Below, piece by piece: positions 15,574-23,617 of a stretch of 62,797 nt of DNA. The stretch's first letter is position 1; each line of letters begins with the position of its first letter. Position numbers and translations under genes: made by a program. The notes beneath the pieces are model-generated. The model saw only the letters and a program-made list of their open reading frames with translations, was not told where the DNA came from and searched no databases. Source of the stretch: an uncultured Phascolarctobacterium sp. GTDB lineage: Bacteria > Bacillota > Negativicutes > Acidaminococcales > Acidaminococcaceae. The stretch lies in the NCBI GenBank assembly GCA_949295115.1, contig CASFJU010000007.1:1-62797 (forward strand). Reading direction: 5' to 3'.

Positions 15574-16758
15574 ATGGATTTAACGACGATAATACTTATT
15601 TTAATAATAGTTTTGCAGCTGGTTGTTTTGGCGGTGCTGTACCGCAATCGCAGCAATGCCGTAGATGAAAGTGATTTACTGGAGATTGTCCGTCAGTTTG
15701 AAGCGACGGAACGGCGTATGTACGAAGGTTTGCGCGATTTGCGCAATGAACAGGCAACGCTGGCGCGGGCGGCGCGATTGGAAAACCAGTCGGCGGCGGA
15801 CAGGTTAAGCGAACAGCTTGATAAACGCTTTGATAAAATCGGTGCATCGACCGAGAAAAATTTGGAGCAAATCCGCGCTATTGTCGATGAAAAATTGAAT
15901 GCGACTTTAGAACGCCGTTTGGGAGAAAGCTTCAGCCTTGTCAGCCGCAGGCTTGAAGAAGTGCATAGAGGGCTTGGCGAAATGCAGAGCCTTGCGGGCG
16001 GCATTGGAGATTTAAAACGCATTTTAAGTAATGTTAAAAACCGCGGCATTTGGGGCGAAATGCAGCTTAAAGTGCTGTTGCAGGATATGCTTGCGCCTGA
16101 GCAGTATGCGGAAAATGTCGCTGTTAAACCCGGTTCTGCTGAACGCGTGGAGTTTGCGCTGAAGCTGCCGGGCAAAAGCGAGCAGACGGTGTGGCTGCCT
16201 GTGGACGCTAAGTTTCCGCAGGAGGATTACCAGCGCCTATTGGAAGCACGCGAAAATGCCGATGCCGCTGCTGCCGACGCAGCCTTAAAACAGCTTGAAA
16301 AACGCTTTAAAAGCGAAGCCGCCGATATTAACAGCAAATATGTCTGCCCGCCGTACAGCACCGATTTTGCCGTGATGTACCTGCCGACGGAAGGGCTTTT
16401 TGCCGAAGCAGTGAATATTACCGGACTTTTAGAAGAATTGCAGCGCAAGTACCGTGTATGTGTGGCCGGACCGACGACGCTGGCAGCACTTTTAAACAGC
16501 CTGCAGGTTGGCTTCCGTACTTTGGCGATAGAAAAACGTACCGGCGAAGTGTGGCGTATTATTGCCGGTGTCAAGCAGGACTTTACCGTTTTTGCGGCGC
16601 TGCTTGATAAAACGCGCAAAAAATTGCAGGAGGCCAGCGGGCATATCGAAGCGGCAGAACGCCGCAGCCGCGTAATTAACAAAAAATTGTATCAGGCGGA
16701 AAGCTTTGAAAATGATTTTGACGAGCCGCATGAAAATAGCGAAACGGAAAAACTTTAA
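15574..16758 (+). CDS. rmuC: DNA recombination protein RmuC
   Basis: A 394-residue protein with an N-terminal transmembrane helix (residues 2-25), a coiled-coil stretch to about 150, and the conserved RmuC nuclease-like core (GIWGEMQLKVLLQDML, LPVDAKFPQEDYQRL, YLPTEGLFAEA) related to the PD-(D/E)XK fold. RmuC limits recombination between short inverted repeats in E. coli. ATG 15574 with GAAAGG upstream is chosen; an open frame runs back into the third CRISPR repeat but lacks a ribosome site. Its transcription must start in or after the array, as no other promoter space exists. Confidence 0.9.
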   Translation: MDLTTIILILIIVLQLVVLAVLYRNRSNAVDESDLLEIVRQFEATERRMYEGLRDLRNEQATLARAARLENQSAADRLSEQLDKRFDKIGASTEKNLEQIRAIVDEKLNATLERRLGESFSLVSRRLEEVHRGLGEMQSLAGGIGDLKRILSNVKNRGIWGEMQLKVLLQDMLAPEQYAENVAVKPGSAERVEFALKLPGKSEQTVWLPVDAKFPQEDYQRLLEARENADAAAADAALKQLEKRFKSEAADINSKYVCPPYSTDFAVMYLPTEGLFAEAVNITGLLEELQRKYRVCVAGPTTLAALLNSLQVGFRTLAIEKRTGEVWRIIAGVKQDFTVFAALLDKTRKKLQEASGHIEAAERRSRVINKKLYQAESFENDFDEPHENSETEKL

Positions 16759-16767
16759 ACACAACAA

Positions 16768-16801
16768 AAAAGGCAGCTTGCTGATGTGCAGGCTGCCTTT
16801 T
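16768..16801. terminator. Terminator between rmuC and the MscS gene
   Basis: AAAAGGCAGC (16768-16777) pairs with GCTGCCTTTT (16792-16801); A and T runs on both sides suit two convergent genes. Confidence 0.8.
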
Positions 16802-16816
16802 AAACTTGGCACGTAA

Positions 16817-17881
16817 TTATTTGTTTTCGGTTTTAAGCGGCGTTTCAAAATAAACGCTGGTGCTGGGGAAGGCACAGCTTGCGCCGTCAGCTTCCAGAAT
16901 CTTCATAATATCAAGGTTAATCTGCTCGCGCGCCGCCAGATAGCCGTCGGTGTCGCTGGCTTTGGTGTAGCAGATAACAACAATGTTCAGGCTGCTGTCC
17001 GCATAATCGCGGAAGTAAACCATCACGTTGTCGTTGTACACAAGGTCGCTGCTTTGCAGGTAGCTGCGGATATCAGCCACAAGCTTTTGCATCTGGTCGT
17101 GCGTGGTGTCGTAAGTAACGCCCAGCAAAAATTCCAGGCGGCGTTTTTCGCGCTTGGTATAGTTAATAATCGGCGTGTTGGAAAGCAGTGAGTTCGGCAC
17201 ATACACCAGCTCCTGCGGGAAGGTACGGATACAGGTGCTGCGGAAGGAAATTTTTTCTACCGTGCCTTCTACGCCGTTGGCGGATATCCAGTCGCCGACT
17301 TTAAACGGTTTGTCCAGAATGATGACGAAGCTGCCAAATACGTTGGCCAAAGCGTCCTTGGCGGCAAAGGCCAGCGCCAAAGAACCGATACTCAAGCTGG
17401 CGAGCAGGCCGCTCATATCGTAGTTCCATTCCTTGGCAACCATCAGCGTGGCGATAACGGCCAGCAAAATACGCATCATGGTGGAAAGAATATTGGCCAG
17501 CGATTCTTCGATGTGGATATCGGCACGCGTTAAAAGGCGCAGAGCAAAACCATGCGTAATATCACTGATGTTAAAAATGCCCCAGAAAATGCAGATGATA
17601 AAGCTGCTGCGCAAAAGCCTGTCAATCGAAGGATGGTCGGTGACGAAGGTGATGGGCGAGCAGTTCAGCGCCGCATAAACGCCGAGAATGAATAGGTAAA
17701 TGTGAATCGGCTTGGCGAAAGCGTCTAAAATATCGCCGCCGTATTCAAACGACATTTTGTTGTTTAAAAGCATTAAAAAACGCAGTATCACCGTGCGGTA
17801 AATATAGCGTACCAGCATAAAGCCGCAGAAAACCATAACCGGTTTTGCCCACGGCGTTAACATTTCAATAATCTGTTCCAT
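16817..17881 (-). CDS. MscS-family mechanosensitive channel
   Basis: A 354-residue inner-membrane protein. Four to five hydrophobic helices precede the conserved MscS pore helix and beta domain: LASLSIGSLALAFAAKDALA then NVFGSFVIILDKPFKVGDWI and GTVEKISFRSTCIRTF. The C-terminal alpha/beta domain is complete. Such channels open under membrane tension to release solutes during hypo-osmotic shock. Length and layout resemble YbdG/YnaI-like members rather than the minimal MscS. It is transcribed alone, convergent with rmuC and divergent from the DUF456 operon. Confidence 0.9.
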   Translation of the reverse strand: MEQIIEMLTPWAKPVMVFCGFMLVRYIYRTVILRFLMLLNNKMSFEYGGDILDAFAKPIHIYLFILGVYAALNCSPITFVTDHPSIDRLLRSSFIICIFWGIFNISDITHGFALRLLTRADIHIEESLANILSTMMRILLAVIATLMVAKEWNYDMSGLLASLSIGSLALAFAAKDALANVFGSFVIILDKPFKVGDWISANGVEGTVEKISFRSTCIRTFPQELVYVPNSLLSNTPIINYTKREKRRLEFLLGVTYDTTHDQMQKLVADIRSYLQSSDLVYNDNVMVYFRDYADSSLNIVVICYTKASDTDGYLAAREQINLDIMKILEADGASCAFPSTSVYFETPLKTENK

Positions 17882-17977
17882 ACAAGCTCCTTAAAAGATT
17901 TATTATAAACATTTTAACATTTTGACGGCTTAAAAACAATAATTCACAAAACTTACAAGATAATACGCTGCGGTTTG

Positions 17978-17986
17978 TGTTATAAT
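17978..17986 (+). promoter_or_regulatory. Extended -10 promoter of the DUF456 operon
   Basis: TGT followed by TATAAT (17981-17986) forms an extended -10; no convincing -35 is seen. The leader to the ATG at 18018 is short. Confidence 0.5.
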
Positions 17987-18017
17987 ATTGTCAGCGATTA
18001 ACATAAGGAGGCAGGTT

Positions 18018-18530
18018 ATGGAATATTTCTTGGAAGCATTGGCAGCAGCCCTGATTGTAATTGTCGGACCGCTGTTGACTTTGGTGGGATTGCCTGGCAA
18101 CACGCTGATGCTTTTGGCGGGGGTAGGATTTGCCTGTTTTGACGAAGCAAAATATTTTGACGGGCGCATTTTATCCGCGCTGGTGCTGATTTATGTTTTT
18201 GGTGAATTATGGGAGTTTGTAGTATCGTTTTTCGGCATCCGCAGGCATAAACTGCCGTGGAGCGTGGTTGGCCTGATTGGCATCGGCACCTTCATCGGCG
18301 CGGTGCTCGGCACGGGCGTGTTCCCTGTGTTCGGCAGCGTGCTGGGCGGCGCAATGGGCTCGTTTGTCATGGCGTTTGTGTATGAATATTCGCAAACTAT
18401 GGACTGCGACGACGCTTTTGAACTGGCGTGGAAGGCTGCCAAGCTGCAATTTATTGCTATTGTGGGCAAGGTTGTTGCCGCAGCGGCGATGGCGATTCTG
18501 CTTGTTAAGCAAATCTTTTTGAATACATAA
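18018..18530 (+). CDS. DUF456 membrane protein
   Basis: A 170-residue inner-membrane protein with about five hydrophobic segments, rich in glycine and small residues (GPLLTLVGLPGNTLMLLAG, GTFIGAVLGTGVFPVFGS), matching the DUF456 pattern. The function of the family is not known. ATG 18018 is selected because AAGGAGG lies seven bases upstream. It is followed after 10 bases by a VOC protein and then a 2-hydroxyacid dehydrogenase, each with its own strong Shine-Dalgarno, suggesting one operon. Confidence 0.8.
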   Translation: MEYFLEALAAALIVIVGPLLTLVGLPGNTLMLLAGVGFACFDEAKYFDGRILSALVLIYVFGELWEFVVSFFGIRRHKLPWSVVGLIGIGTFIGAVLGTGVFPVFGSVLGGAMGSFVMAFVYEYSQTMDCDDAFELAWKAAKLQFIAIVGKVVAAAAMAILLVKQIFLNT

Positions 18531-18540
18531 GGAGGAAAGC

Positions 18541-18930
18541 ATGGATAAGTTGAAATTTAAATTCGTGCACAACAATTTTAATGTGCTCGAACTGGGAAGA
18601 AGCATGTATTTTTACGAAGAAGCGCTGGGCTTGAAGGAAGTAAGGCGCATCACTGCTGAAGACGGCAGCTTTATTTTAGTATATCTCGGTGACGGTGAAA
18701 CCAATTTTGAACTGGAGCTGACCTGGCTGCGCGACCGCAAGGAGCCTTACAACCTGGGCGACAACGAATTCCATCTGGCATTTATGGCCAAAGATTATGA
18801 AGCAGCGCACGCCAAACACAAAGAAATGGGCTGCGTAGTTTACGAAAACGAAAAAATGGGCATTTATTTCATCGCCGACCCTGATGGGTATTGGATTGAG
18901 ATTTTGCCGCCGCTGCCTTTAAGAAAATAA
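18541..18930 (+). CDS. VOC/glyoxalase-family protein
   Basis: A 129-residue single-domain vicinal-oxygen-chelate protein similar to lactoylglutathione lyase. The paired beta-alpha-beta-beta-beta units start VHNNFNVLELGRSMYFYEEA and end FIADPDGYWIEILPP; candidate metal ligands are the histidine in VHNNFNV, the glutamates in NFELELT and WIEILPP, and the histidine in EFHLAFMA. In Negativicutes, which generally lack glutathione, the substrate may be another thiol adduct of methylglyoxal. Its position just before a D-2-hydroxyacid dehydrogenase fits 2-oxoaldehyde or 2-hydroxyacid handling. Confidence 0.85.
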   Translation: MDKLKFKFVHNNFNVLELGRSMYFYEEALGLKEVRRITAEDGSFILVYLGDGETNFELELTWLRDRKEPYNLGDNEFHLAFMAKDYEAAHAKHKEMGCVVYENEKMGIYFIADPDGYWIEILPPLPLRK

Positions 18931-18942
18931 GGATGTGAAAAT

Positions 18943-19911
18943 ATGGCAGATTTAAAACAGATGACGGTAGTTACCAGCGGCAAGCTGCGCCAAACGGCGT
19001 ATGACCTGCTGGACGCCGAAACCAATCTGCTGGCATGGAAGGAAGGCGGGCGCACACCGGCGGACATTTTTGACGGCTGGCTGGCTCAGGCGGACGCTTT
19101 GTATTCCATTGGCAACATAAAAATTAATGACGAGCTTCTGGCAAAAGCGCCTAAATTAAAAGTCATTGCGCAGGCTTCCGTCGGTTATGACAATATCGAC
19201 ATTGCTGCCTGCCATGCACGCGGTATTAAGGTTGGCAATACACCGCGCGTACTTTCTCCCGCCGTGGCGGATTTAGCCTACGGGCTGATTATTGACAGCG
19301 CCCGCAAAATTGCGCGCGGCTGGCAGCATGTGGAAAGCGGCAAATGGGGCGAGCGCAAGGGCTTGGGCTTTGGCGTGGATTTGGCCGGTAAGACGCTGGG
19401 CATCGTTGGTATGGGCGATATCGGCAGCAGGGTTGTTAAACGTGCTTTAGCAAGCGATATGCGAGTTATTTACCACAACCGCCACCGCCGCACGGATGAC
19501 GCTGCGTTGGGCGCGAGCTATGTAAGTTTTGATGAGCTGTTAAAGACGGCTGATTTTATACTTGTAACCGTGCCGCTGACAGCGGAAACAAAGGGAATGT
19601 TCGGCAAAGCACAGTTTGACGCTATGAAGCAGGGCGTCCGTTTTATTAACATTGCCCGCGGCAAAATTGTGGATACGGACGCGCTGTATGACGCGCTGGC
19701 AAGCAAAAAAGTTGCTTACGCCGCGCTGGATGTTACCGACCCGGAACCACTGCCCGGCGACCACAAGCTGCTGACGCTTGACAATATTACCGTAACGCCG
19801 CACATTGCCACATCAACCGTGGAAACACGCGACGCCATGGCGAAACTGGCGGCAGAAAACATTATCGCAGGCTTAAAAGGCGAACCTTTGCCTGCGGAAG
19901 TAAAAGGATAA
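18943..19911 (+). CDS. D-isomer-specific 2-hydroxyacid dehydrogenase (glycerate/hydroxypyruvate type)
   Basis: A 322-residue cytosolic NAD(P)-dependent dehydrogenase. The substrate domain carries AQASVGYDNIDIAACHARGI; the nucleotide domain carries the Rossmann motif IVGMGDIGSRV; catalytic residues are visible in INIARGKIVD (Arg), DVTDPEPLP (Glu) and TPHIATSTVETR (His). The family reduces glyoxylate, hydroxypyruvate or related 2-oxoacids. It ends the DUF456/VOC operon and is followed by a terminator. The exact substrate is not determined by sequence, but glyoxylate/hydroxypyruvate reductase is the closest reading. Confidence 0.88.
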   Translation: MADLKQMTVVTSGKLRQTAYDLLDAETNLLAWKEGGRTPADIFDGWLAQADALYSIGNIKINDELLAKAPKLKVIAQASVGYDNIDIAACHARGIKVGNTPRVLSPAVADLAYGLIIDSARKIARGWQHVESGKWGERKGLGFGVDLAGKTLGIVGMGDIGSRVVKRALASDMRVIYHNRHRRTDDAALGASYVSFDELLKTADFILVTVPLTAETKGMFGKAQFDAMKQGVRFINIARGKIVDTDALYDALASKKVAYAALDVTDPEPLPGDHKLLTLDNITVTPHIATSTVETRDAMAKLAAENIIAGLKGEPLPAEVKG

Positions 19912-19929
19912 TATAAAAATAGCAATAAA

Positions 19930-19963
19930 AAACGGAGCACAATTATGTGCTCCGTTTTTGCTT
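19930..19963. terminator. Terminator between convergent genes
   Basis: Twelve-bp stem AAACGGAGCACA (19930-19941)/TGTGCTCCGTTT (19946-19957), loop ATTA, flanked by A and T runs; suits both the dehydrogenase operon and the minus-strand gene ending at 19971. Confidence 0.85.
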
Positions 19964-19970
19964 ATATAAT

Positions 19971-21014
19971 TTATTTCTCCGGTAAAGCCGTAAGGTAATC
20001 CAGCGAAGTGCCGTCGTCGAAGGCGACGTTGGTTAAATAGGCGTTCCATTTAATTTTGCTGAGGTCACTGTTGATGACCTGTGCGTCTTCGTTGACGTAG
20101 GGGTTCAGTTCAAAATCGAATTTGTAAAGTTTGCTGGTACCGTTTTGCAGTACGGAATTGCTGGCAAAGCTGCCGCTGTAAAAAATCCGGCCGTCGTCGC
20201 CATACAGTTCAAGCATACCGGCAATATAGTTGATGTTTTTGCCTGAGGTATTGGTTAAGGTTAGTTCGCTTTCCAGCATGCGGATGATGGCGGAGTAGTG
20301 TACGGATGTGATTTGCAGAAGTTTTTTATCAAGCTGCACGTTTTGGGCAATTTTTTCGGCAATGGGTTTGTTAAGTTCTGCCAGTTTGTCTTTAACGGCG
20401 GCTTCACGCTGTTTCATAAAGTCCTGTAAATTGGTTATTTGCAGTAAACGCCACAAGCCGTCATCCAGCTGCTGCATTTTAATTTTTAAAATAAAATCGC
20501 GGTTTAAGCTTTCATCGTGCAGTTTAATGCCGACAATTGCTGTTTCGCCGTCAACGTCGCTGCTTTCCACGCCATCAAATTTTAAAGCGCCAAAACCGGT
20601 GCGGTCTTTCAGGTTGTCTACAATTTCTGCACCGCTTTCGCTGCCGGGCGCAACCTGCTGCTGCGCTTCGGTTTCGTTTTCCGGCTTGTCGCCGTGCATA
20701 ATGTAGCTGCGGGTTTCGTTTTCCAGCAAAGGTACTGCAAGACCTTTAATGCCCTTTACAATGGCGACAATAATCGGGTTGGCATCCTTATCCGCGCCGA
20801 AGGTTACGGCAACCACATCGTCGTATGCATGACCGTACAGCGTATCCATATCAACATGTTTTTCAAAGGTGTTTAAATCGTGCTGGCGGACGGCGTCAGC
20901 AATCAGTAAAACGGAATGCTGCGGAGATTTAAGCCAGTAAAAAAAGTACCAGCCGCCTGTCAAAACCGCAAGCGTTGCCAGTACGGCTACGATTTTTTTA
21001 AATTTATCGTTCAA
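19971..21014 (-). CDS. Membrane-anchored protein of unknown function (DUF2939-like N-terminus)
   Basis: A 347-residue protein with one N-terminal transmembrane helix (about residues 6-28) and a large extracytoplasmic part. The segment just after the anchor (SVLLIADAVRQHDLNTFEKH) resembles DUF2939 proteins, and the C-terminal half is beta-rich (LTLTNTSGKNINYIAGMLEL), like domains that describe residual-bond or secreted adhesion folds. No catalytic motif is seen. TTG 21014 is preferred because GGGAGGG lies six bases before it; the next in-frame TTG upstream overlaps that site. It is monocistronic, downstream of the tRNA-Pro unit on the same strand. Function unknown. Confidence 0.65.
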   Translation of the reverse strand: MNDKFKKIVAVLATLAVLTGGWYFFYWLKSPQHSVLLIADAVRQHDLNTFEKHVDMDTLYGHAYDDVVAVTFGADKDANPIIVAIVKGIKGLAVPLLENETRSYIMHGDKPENETEAQQQVAPGSESGAEIVDNLKDRTGFGALKFDGVESSDVDGETAIVGIKLHDESLNRDFILKIKMQQLDDGLWRLLQITNLQDFMKQREAAVKDKLAELNKPIAEKIAQNVQLDKKLLQITSVHYSAIIRMLESELTLTNTSGKNINYIAGMLELYGDDGRIFYSGSFASNSVLQNGTSKLYKFDFELNPYVNEDAQVINSDLSKIKWNAYLTNVAFDDGTSLDYLTALPEK

Positions 21015-21152
21015 AGAAGACCCTCCCAAATAAAAACTTTTTCACTGTCAATATTATACTACTAACGCGGGCTAATGCAATATTTTTGTGCATTTTATCT
21101 GCGCTAAAGCGCGAAAAATTGTTGTAAAAGCGTACTGTTTTAAAAAGAGGCA

Positions 21153-21180
21153 TAAAAAAACCGCAGATTGATTTCTGCGG
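21153..21180 (-). terminator. Terminator of the tRNA-Pro transcript
   Basis: On the minus strand the stem CCGCAG...CTGCGG (arms 21175-21180 and 21161-21166) is followed by a run of seven T (21154-21160 as A on the plus strand), immediately downstream of the tRNA. Confidence 0.75.
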
Positions 21181-21193
21181 CTGATTTTTTAAT

Positions 21194-21270
21194 TGGTCGG
21201 GGCGGCGAGATTCGAACTCACGGCCTCTTGTACCCGAAACAAGCGCGCTACCAAACTGCGCCACGCCCCG
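21194..21270 (-). tRNA. tRNA-Pro(CGG)
   Basis: Minus-strand cloverleaf of 77 nt including an encoded CCA. Acceptor stem CGGGGCG/CGCCCCG, D arm GCGC-AGTTTGGTA-GCGC, anticodon arm CTTGT/ACAAG with loop TTCGGGT giving anticodon CGG, and T arm GTGAG-TTCGAAT-CTCGC. It reads the proline codon CCG. Confidence 0.93.
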
Positions 21271-21299
21271 ACTGGGTGTTACTTACTGCAACAAAATGT

Positions 21300-21328
21300 A
21301 TTATAGAGAATTTTTAACGATTTGTCAA
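21300..21328 (-). promoter_or_regulatory. Consensus promoter of tRNA-Pro
   Basis: On the minus strand TTGACA (21323-21328), a 17-nt spacer and TATAAT (21300-21305) form a perfect sigma-A consensus 30 bases upstream of the tRNA. Confidence 0.85.
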
Positions 21329-21346
21329 CAACTTTTTAAAAATTTT

Positions 21347-21682
21347 TTAACCTTCAACCACAACGCGGATGAATTTAACGTTAAATGCTTCGGCAATGTG
21401 CTGCAGGCATTCGCGTTCAATGTTGGTGCGGTGCAGTTCGCTTTCGGCAACGATTAAAATTCTGTCGCCGCTGAGGTTAATATTGTGAACTTTGCTGATG
21501 AGGCGTTTAAAATCGTCCTGGCCGAGTTTTTCTTTTAATTTTGCCAGGCCTTCCATCAGATAAGGTTTTTCTTTAGACATACGTAATTCCAAAGGCGAAA
21601 AGGGAACGGTAACGACTTTGGCATCCCTTGCCAGGACAAAGTCTTCTTCGTGTTCGCCCGGTACTACCAGATCATCTCTCAT
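21347..21682 (-). CDS. Small protein resembling DnaA N-terminal domain I
   Basis: A 111-residue cytosolic protein with a strong Shine-Dalgarno (AAAGGAGG). Residues 43-111 follow the pattern of DnaA domain I: helix [17 protein letters not shown], a turn, strand [14 protein letters not shown], helix [13 protein letters not shown] and a final strand [10 protein letters not shown]. Residues 1-40 have no recognised fold. DnaA domain I binds DnaB helicase and regulators such as SirA, so a free-standing copy could compete for those partners. This is a fold-level comparison by eye and needs a profile or structure comparison. The gene is alone between tRNA-Pro and mscL. Confidence 0.5.
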   Translation of the reverse strand: MRDDLVVPGEHEEDFVLARDAKVVTVPFSPLELRMSKEKPYLMEGLAKLKEKLGQDDFKRLISKVHNINLSGDRILIVAESELHRTNIERECLQHIAEAFNVKFIRVVVEG

Positions 21683-21753
21683 TGTTCTTCCTCCTTTAGC
21701 TTTTACAAACTTAATTATAGTTTATTGCCGTAACATCGTCAAGTGTTTCATTC

Positions 21754-21783
21754 TTGACAAAATACACAAATATAAGATACAAT
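21754..21783 (+). promoter_or_regulatory. Promoter of mscL
   Basis: TTGACA (21754-21759), 18-nt spacer, TACAAT (21778-21783); an AACAGGAG ribosome site follows before the ATG at 21817. Confidence 0.75.
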
Positions 21784-21816
21784 ATATTATCAAAAAATTA
21801 AACAGGAGTTGAAAAA

Positions 21817-22248
21817 ATGAGCTTTTATAGTGAATTTAAGGATTTCGCCGTTCGCGGCAACGTACTGGACATGGCAATAGGTGTTGTAATAGGCGGTGCC
21901 TTCGGGCAGATTACCACTTCGTTGGTAAACAACGTAATTATGCCGCCGCTGGGCATGATGATTGGCAAAATTGACTTTTCCAATCTGTTCATCGCGCTGG
22001 ACGGCAAAGATTACGCTTCCCTGAAAGCAGCAGCTGATGCAGGCGCACCGGTACTGTCCTACGGTTTGTTCATCAATACCGTTATTAACTTTTTAATCAT
22101 TGCATTTTCCGTATTTATTGTAATTAAACAAATCAACCGTTTCCGCCCGAAACCGGCTCCGGAACCGGAACCGAGACTGTGCCCGTTCTGCCGTCAGCCG
22201 ATTGCCGATGACGCAACCCGCTGCCCGCACTGCACTTCCGAACTGTAA
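21817..22248 (+). CDS. mscL: Large-conductance mechanosensitive channel MscL with C-terminal zinc ribbon
   Basis: A 143-residue inner-membrane channel. The signature [21 protein letters not shown] includes the amphipathic N-terminal helix and first transmembrane pore helix; the second transmembrane helix is near residues 88-110. It opens under high membrane tension to prevent lysis. Instead of the usual helical bundle, the C-terminus after a Pro/Glu linker is a four-cysteine zinc ribbon: C122-x2-C125-x10-C136-x2-C139. This tail would lie in the cytoplasm below the pore. Similar tails occur in other anaerobes, to my recollection, but their role is not established. Confidence 0.93.
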   Translation: MSFYSEFKDFAVRGNVLDMAIGVVIGGAFGQITTSLVNNVIMPPLGMMIGKIDFSNLFIALDGKDYASLKAAADAGAPVLSYGLFINTVINFLIIAFSVFIVIKQINRFRPKPAPEPEPRLCPFCRQPIADDATRCPHCTSEL

Positions 22249-22251
22249 AAT

Positions 22252-22311
22252 TTGCCAATAGTCGCATTAAGTTGTATAATACATATTATGGCTTAATGCG
22301 ATTTTTTATTT
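22252..22311 (+). promoter_or_regulatory. tyrS promoter overlapping the mscL terminator
   Basis: TTGCCA (22252-22257), 17-nt spacer and TATAAT (22275-22280) drive tyrS. The same DNA encodes the mscL terminator: TCGCATTAAG (22262-22271) pairs with CTTAATGCGA (22292-22301), followed by TTTTTTATTT. The promoter's -10 lies in the hairpin loop, so transcripts starting near 22287 lack the 5' arm and escape termination. Confidence 0.7.
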
Positions 22312-22328
22312 GGACTGGAGGAAGATTG

Positions 22329-23549
22329 ATGTCAGTTTTTGACGTTCTGCAAGAACGCGGCTTTTTAAAACAAATGTCGCACGAAGAAGAAATCCGTGAA
22401 CTTCTCGAAAAGGAGAAAATCACTTTTTATATCGGTTTTGACCCGACGGCAGACAGCCTGCATGTCGGCCATTTTATCGCCCTGATGGCAATGAGCCACA
22501 TGCAAAAAGCGGGGCATCGCCCGATTGTGCTTTTGGGCGGCGGTACCGGCATGGTTGGCGACCCGAGCGGCAAGGACGAAATGCGCAAAATGCTGACGCC
22601 GGAATTTATTGCGCACAACATTGCCTGCTTTAAAAAGCAGATGAGCCGTTTTATTGATTTTACGGACGACAAGGCAATTATGGTCAACAACGCCGACTGG
22701 CTGCTTGATTTAAACTACATTAAACTGCTGCGCGAAGTAGGCGTGCATTTTTCCGTTAACCGCATGCTGACGGCAGAATGCTTTAAAAAACGTCTGGAAC
22801 GCGGCTTATCTTTCTTTGAATTTAACTATATGATTATGCAGGCGTACGATTTTTGGACGTTGAATAAAAAATACGGCTGCGTAATGGAAATGGGCGGCGA
22901 CGACCAGTGGTCCAACATGCTGGCAGGCGTGGAACTTATCCGCCGCAAGGAGCAGAAACCTGCTTTTTGCATGACCTGCAAACTTTTAACTACCAGCGAC
23001 GGCCGCAAGATGGGCAAAACGGAAAAAGGCGCGCTGTGGCTTGACCCGGAAAAAACCAGCCCGTATGATTTTTATCAGTACTGGCGCAATGTTGACGACA
23101 GCGACGTGGAAAACTGCTTAGCGCTCTTAACCTTCCTGCCGATGGACGAAGTACGCCGTCTGGGCAGCCTGAAGGATTCTGCCATTAACGAAGCTAAAAA
23201 GGTACTGGCTTACGAAGTTACCAAACTTGTACACGGCGAAGCGGAAGCCGAAAAAGCCAAACAGGCTGCCGAAGCGCTTTTTGGCGGCGGCGGTGCCATG
23301 ACCGACGTGCCGACCATTAACCTGACTGCTGAACAGGCAAGCGCCAAACTGATTGATGTTCTGACTGCTGCCAAAGTGTTCAGCAGCAAACGCGAAGCAA
23401 GGCAGATGGTGCAGCAGGGCGGCCTTTACATCGGCGATAATGCTGTCAGCGACGCTGAAATGCAGCTGGCACCGGAAATGTTCGACGCTGAAAAGAGCCT
23501 GCTTATCCGCAAGGGCAAAAAGAAATACTACCGTTTACTGATTGACTGA
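22329..23549 (+). CDS. tyrS: Tyrosyl-tRNA synthetase
   Basis: A 406-residue class I synthetase that charges tRNA-Tyr. The HIGH motif is HVGH (residues 45-48), the tyrosine-binding run is FIGDP-like [10 protein letters not shown], and the KMSKS loop is KMGKT. The C-terminal 60 residues form an S4 RNA-binding domain ([20 protein letters not shown]). ATG 22329 is used because ACTGGAGGAAG precedes it. Unlike many Firmicutes, there is no room for a T-box leader upstream. A terminator follows. Confidence 0.96.
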   Translation: MSVFDVLQERGFLKQMSHEEEIRELLEKEKITFYIGFDPTADSLHVGHFIALMAMSHMQKAGHRPIVLLGGGTGMVGDPSGKDEMRKMLTPEFIAHNIACFKKQMSRFIDFTDDKAIMVNNADWLLDLNYIKLLREVGVHFSVNRMLTAECFKKRLERGLSFFEFNYMIMQAYDFWTLNKKYGCVMEMGGDDQWSNMLAGVELIRRKEQKPAFCMTCKLLTTSDGRKMGKTEKGALWLDPEKTSPYDFYQYWRNVDDSDVENCLALLTFLPMDEVRRLGSLKDSAINEAKKVLAYEVTKLVHGEAEAEKAKQAAEALFGGGGAMTDVPTINLTAEQASAKLIDVLTAAKVFSSKREARQMVQQGGLYIGDNAVSDAEMQLAPEMFDAEKSLLIRKGKKKYYRLLID

Positions 23550-23566
23550 TAGGGAATAAAACAAAG

Positions 23567-23600
23567 TTAAGGCTGTCTTAACAAGCAGCCTTAATTTTTA
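23567..23600 (+). terminator. Terminator of tyrS
   Basis: TTAAGGCTG (23567-23575) pairs with CAGCCTTAA (23586-23594), followed by TTTTT. Confidence 0.75.
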
Positions 23601-23617
23601 AAAACTTTGGAGACCTT

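Noticed and set aside
21004..21264. Minus-strand frame beginning within tRNA-Pro
   Set aside because: Its first residues translate the tRNA itself (the [11 protein letters not shown] pattern); not a real gene.
22249..22328. T-box leader for tyrS
   Set aside because: The intergenic space is only 80 bases and is fully explained by the terminator and promoter; no T-box sequence (TGGNACCGCG-like) is present. The lysS and argS upstream regions also lack one.
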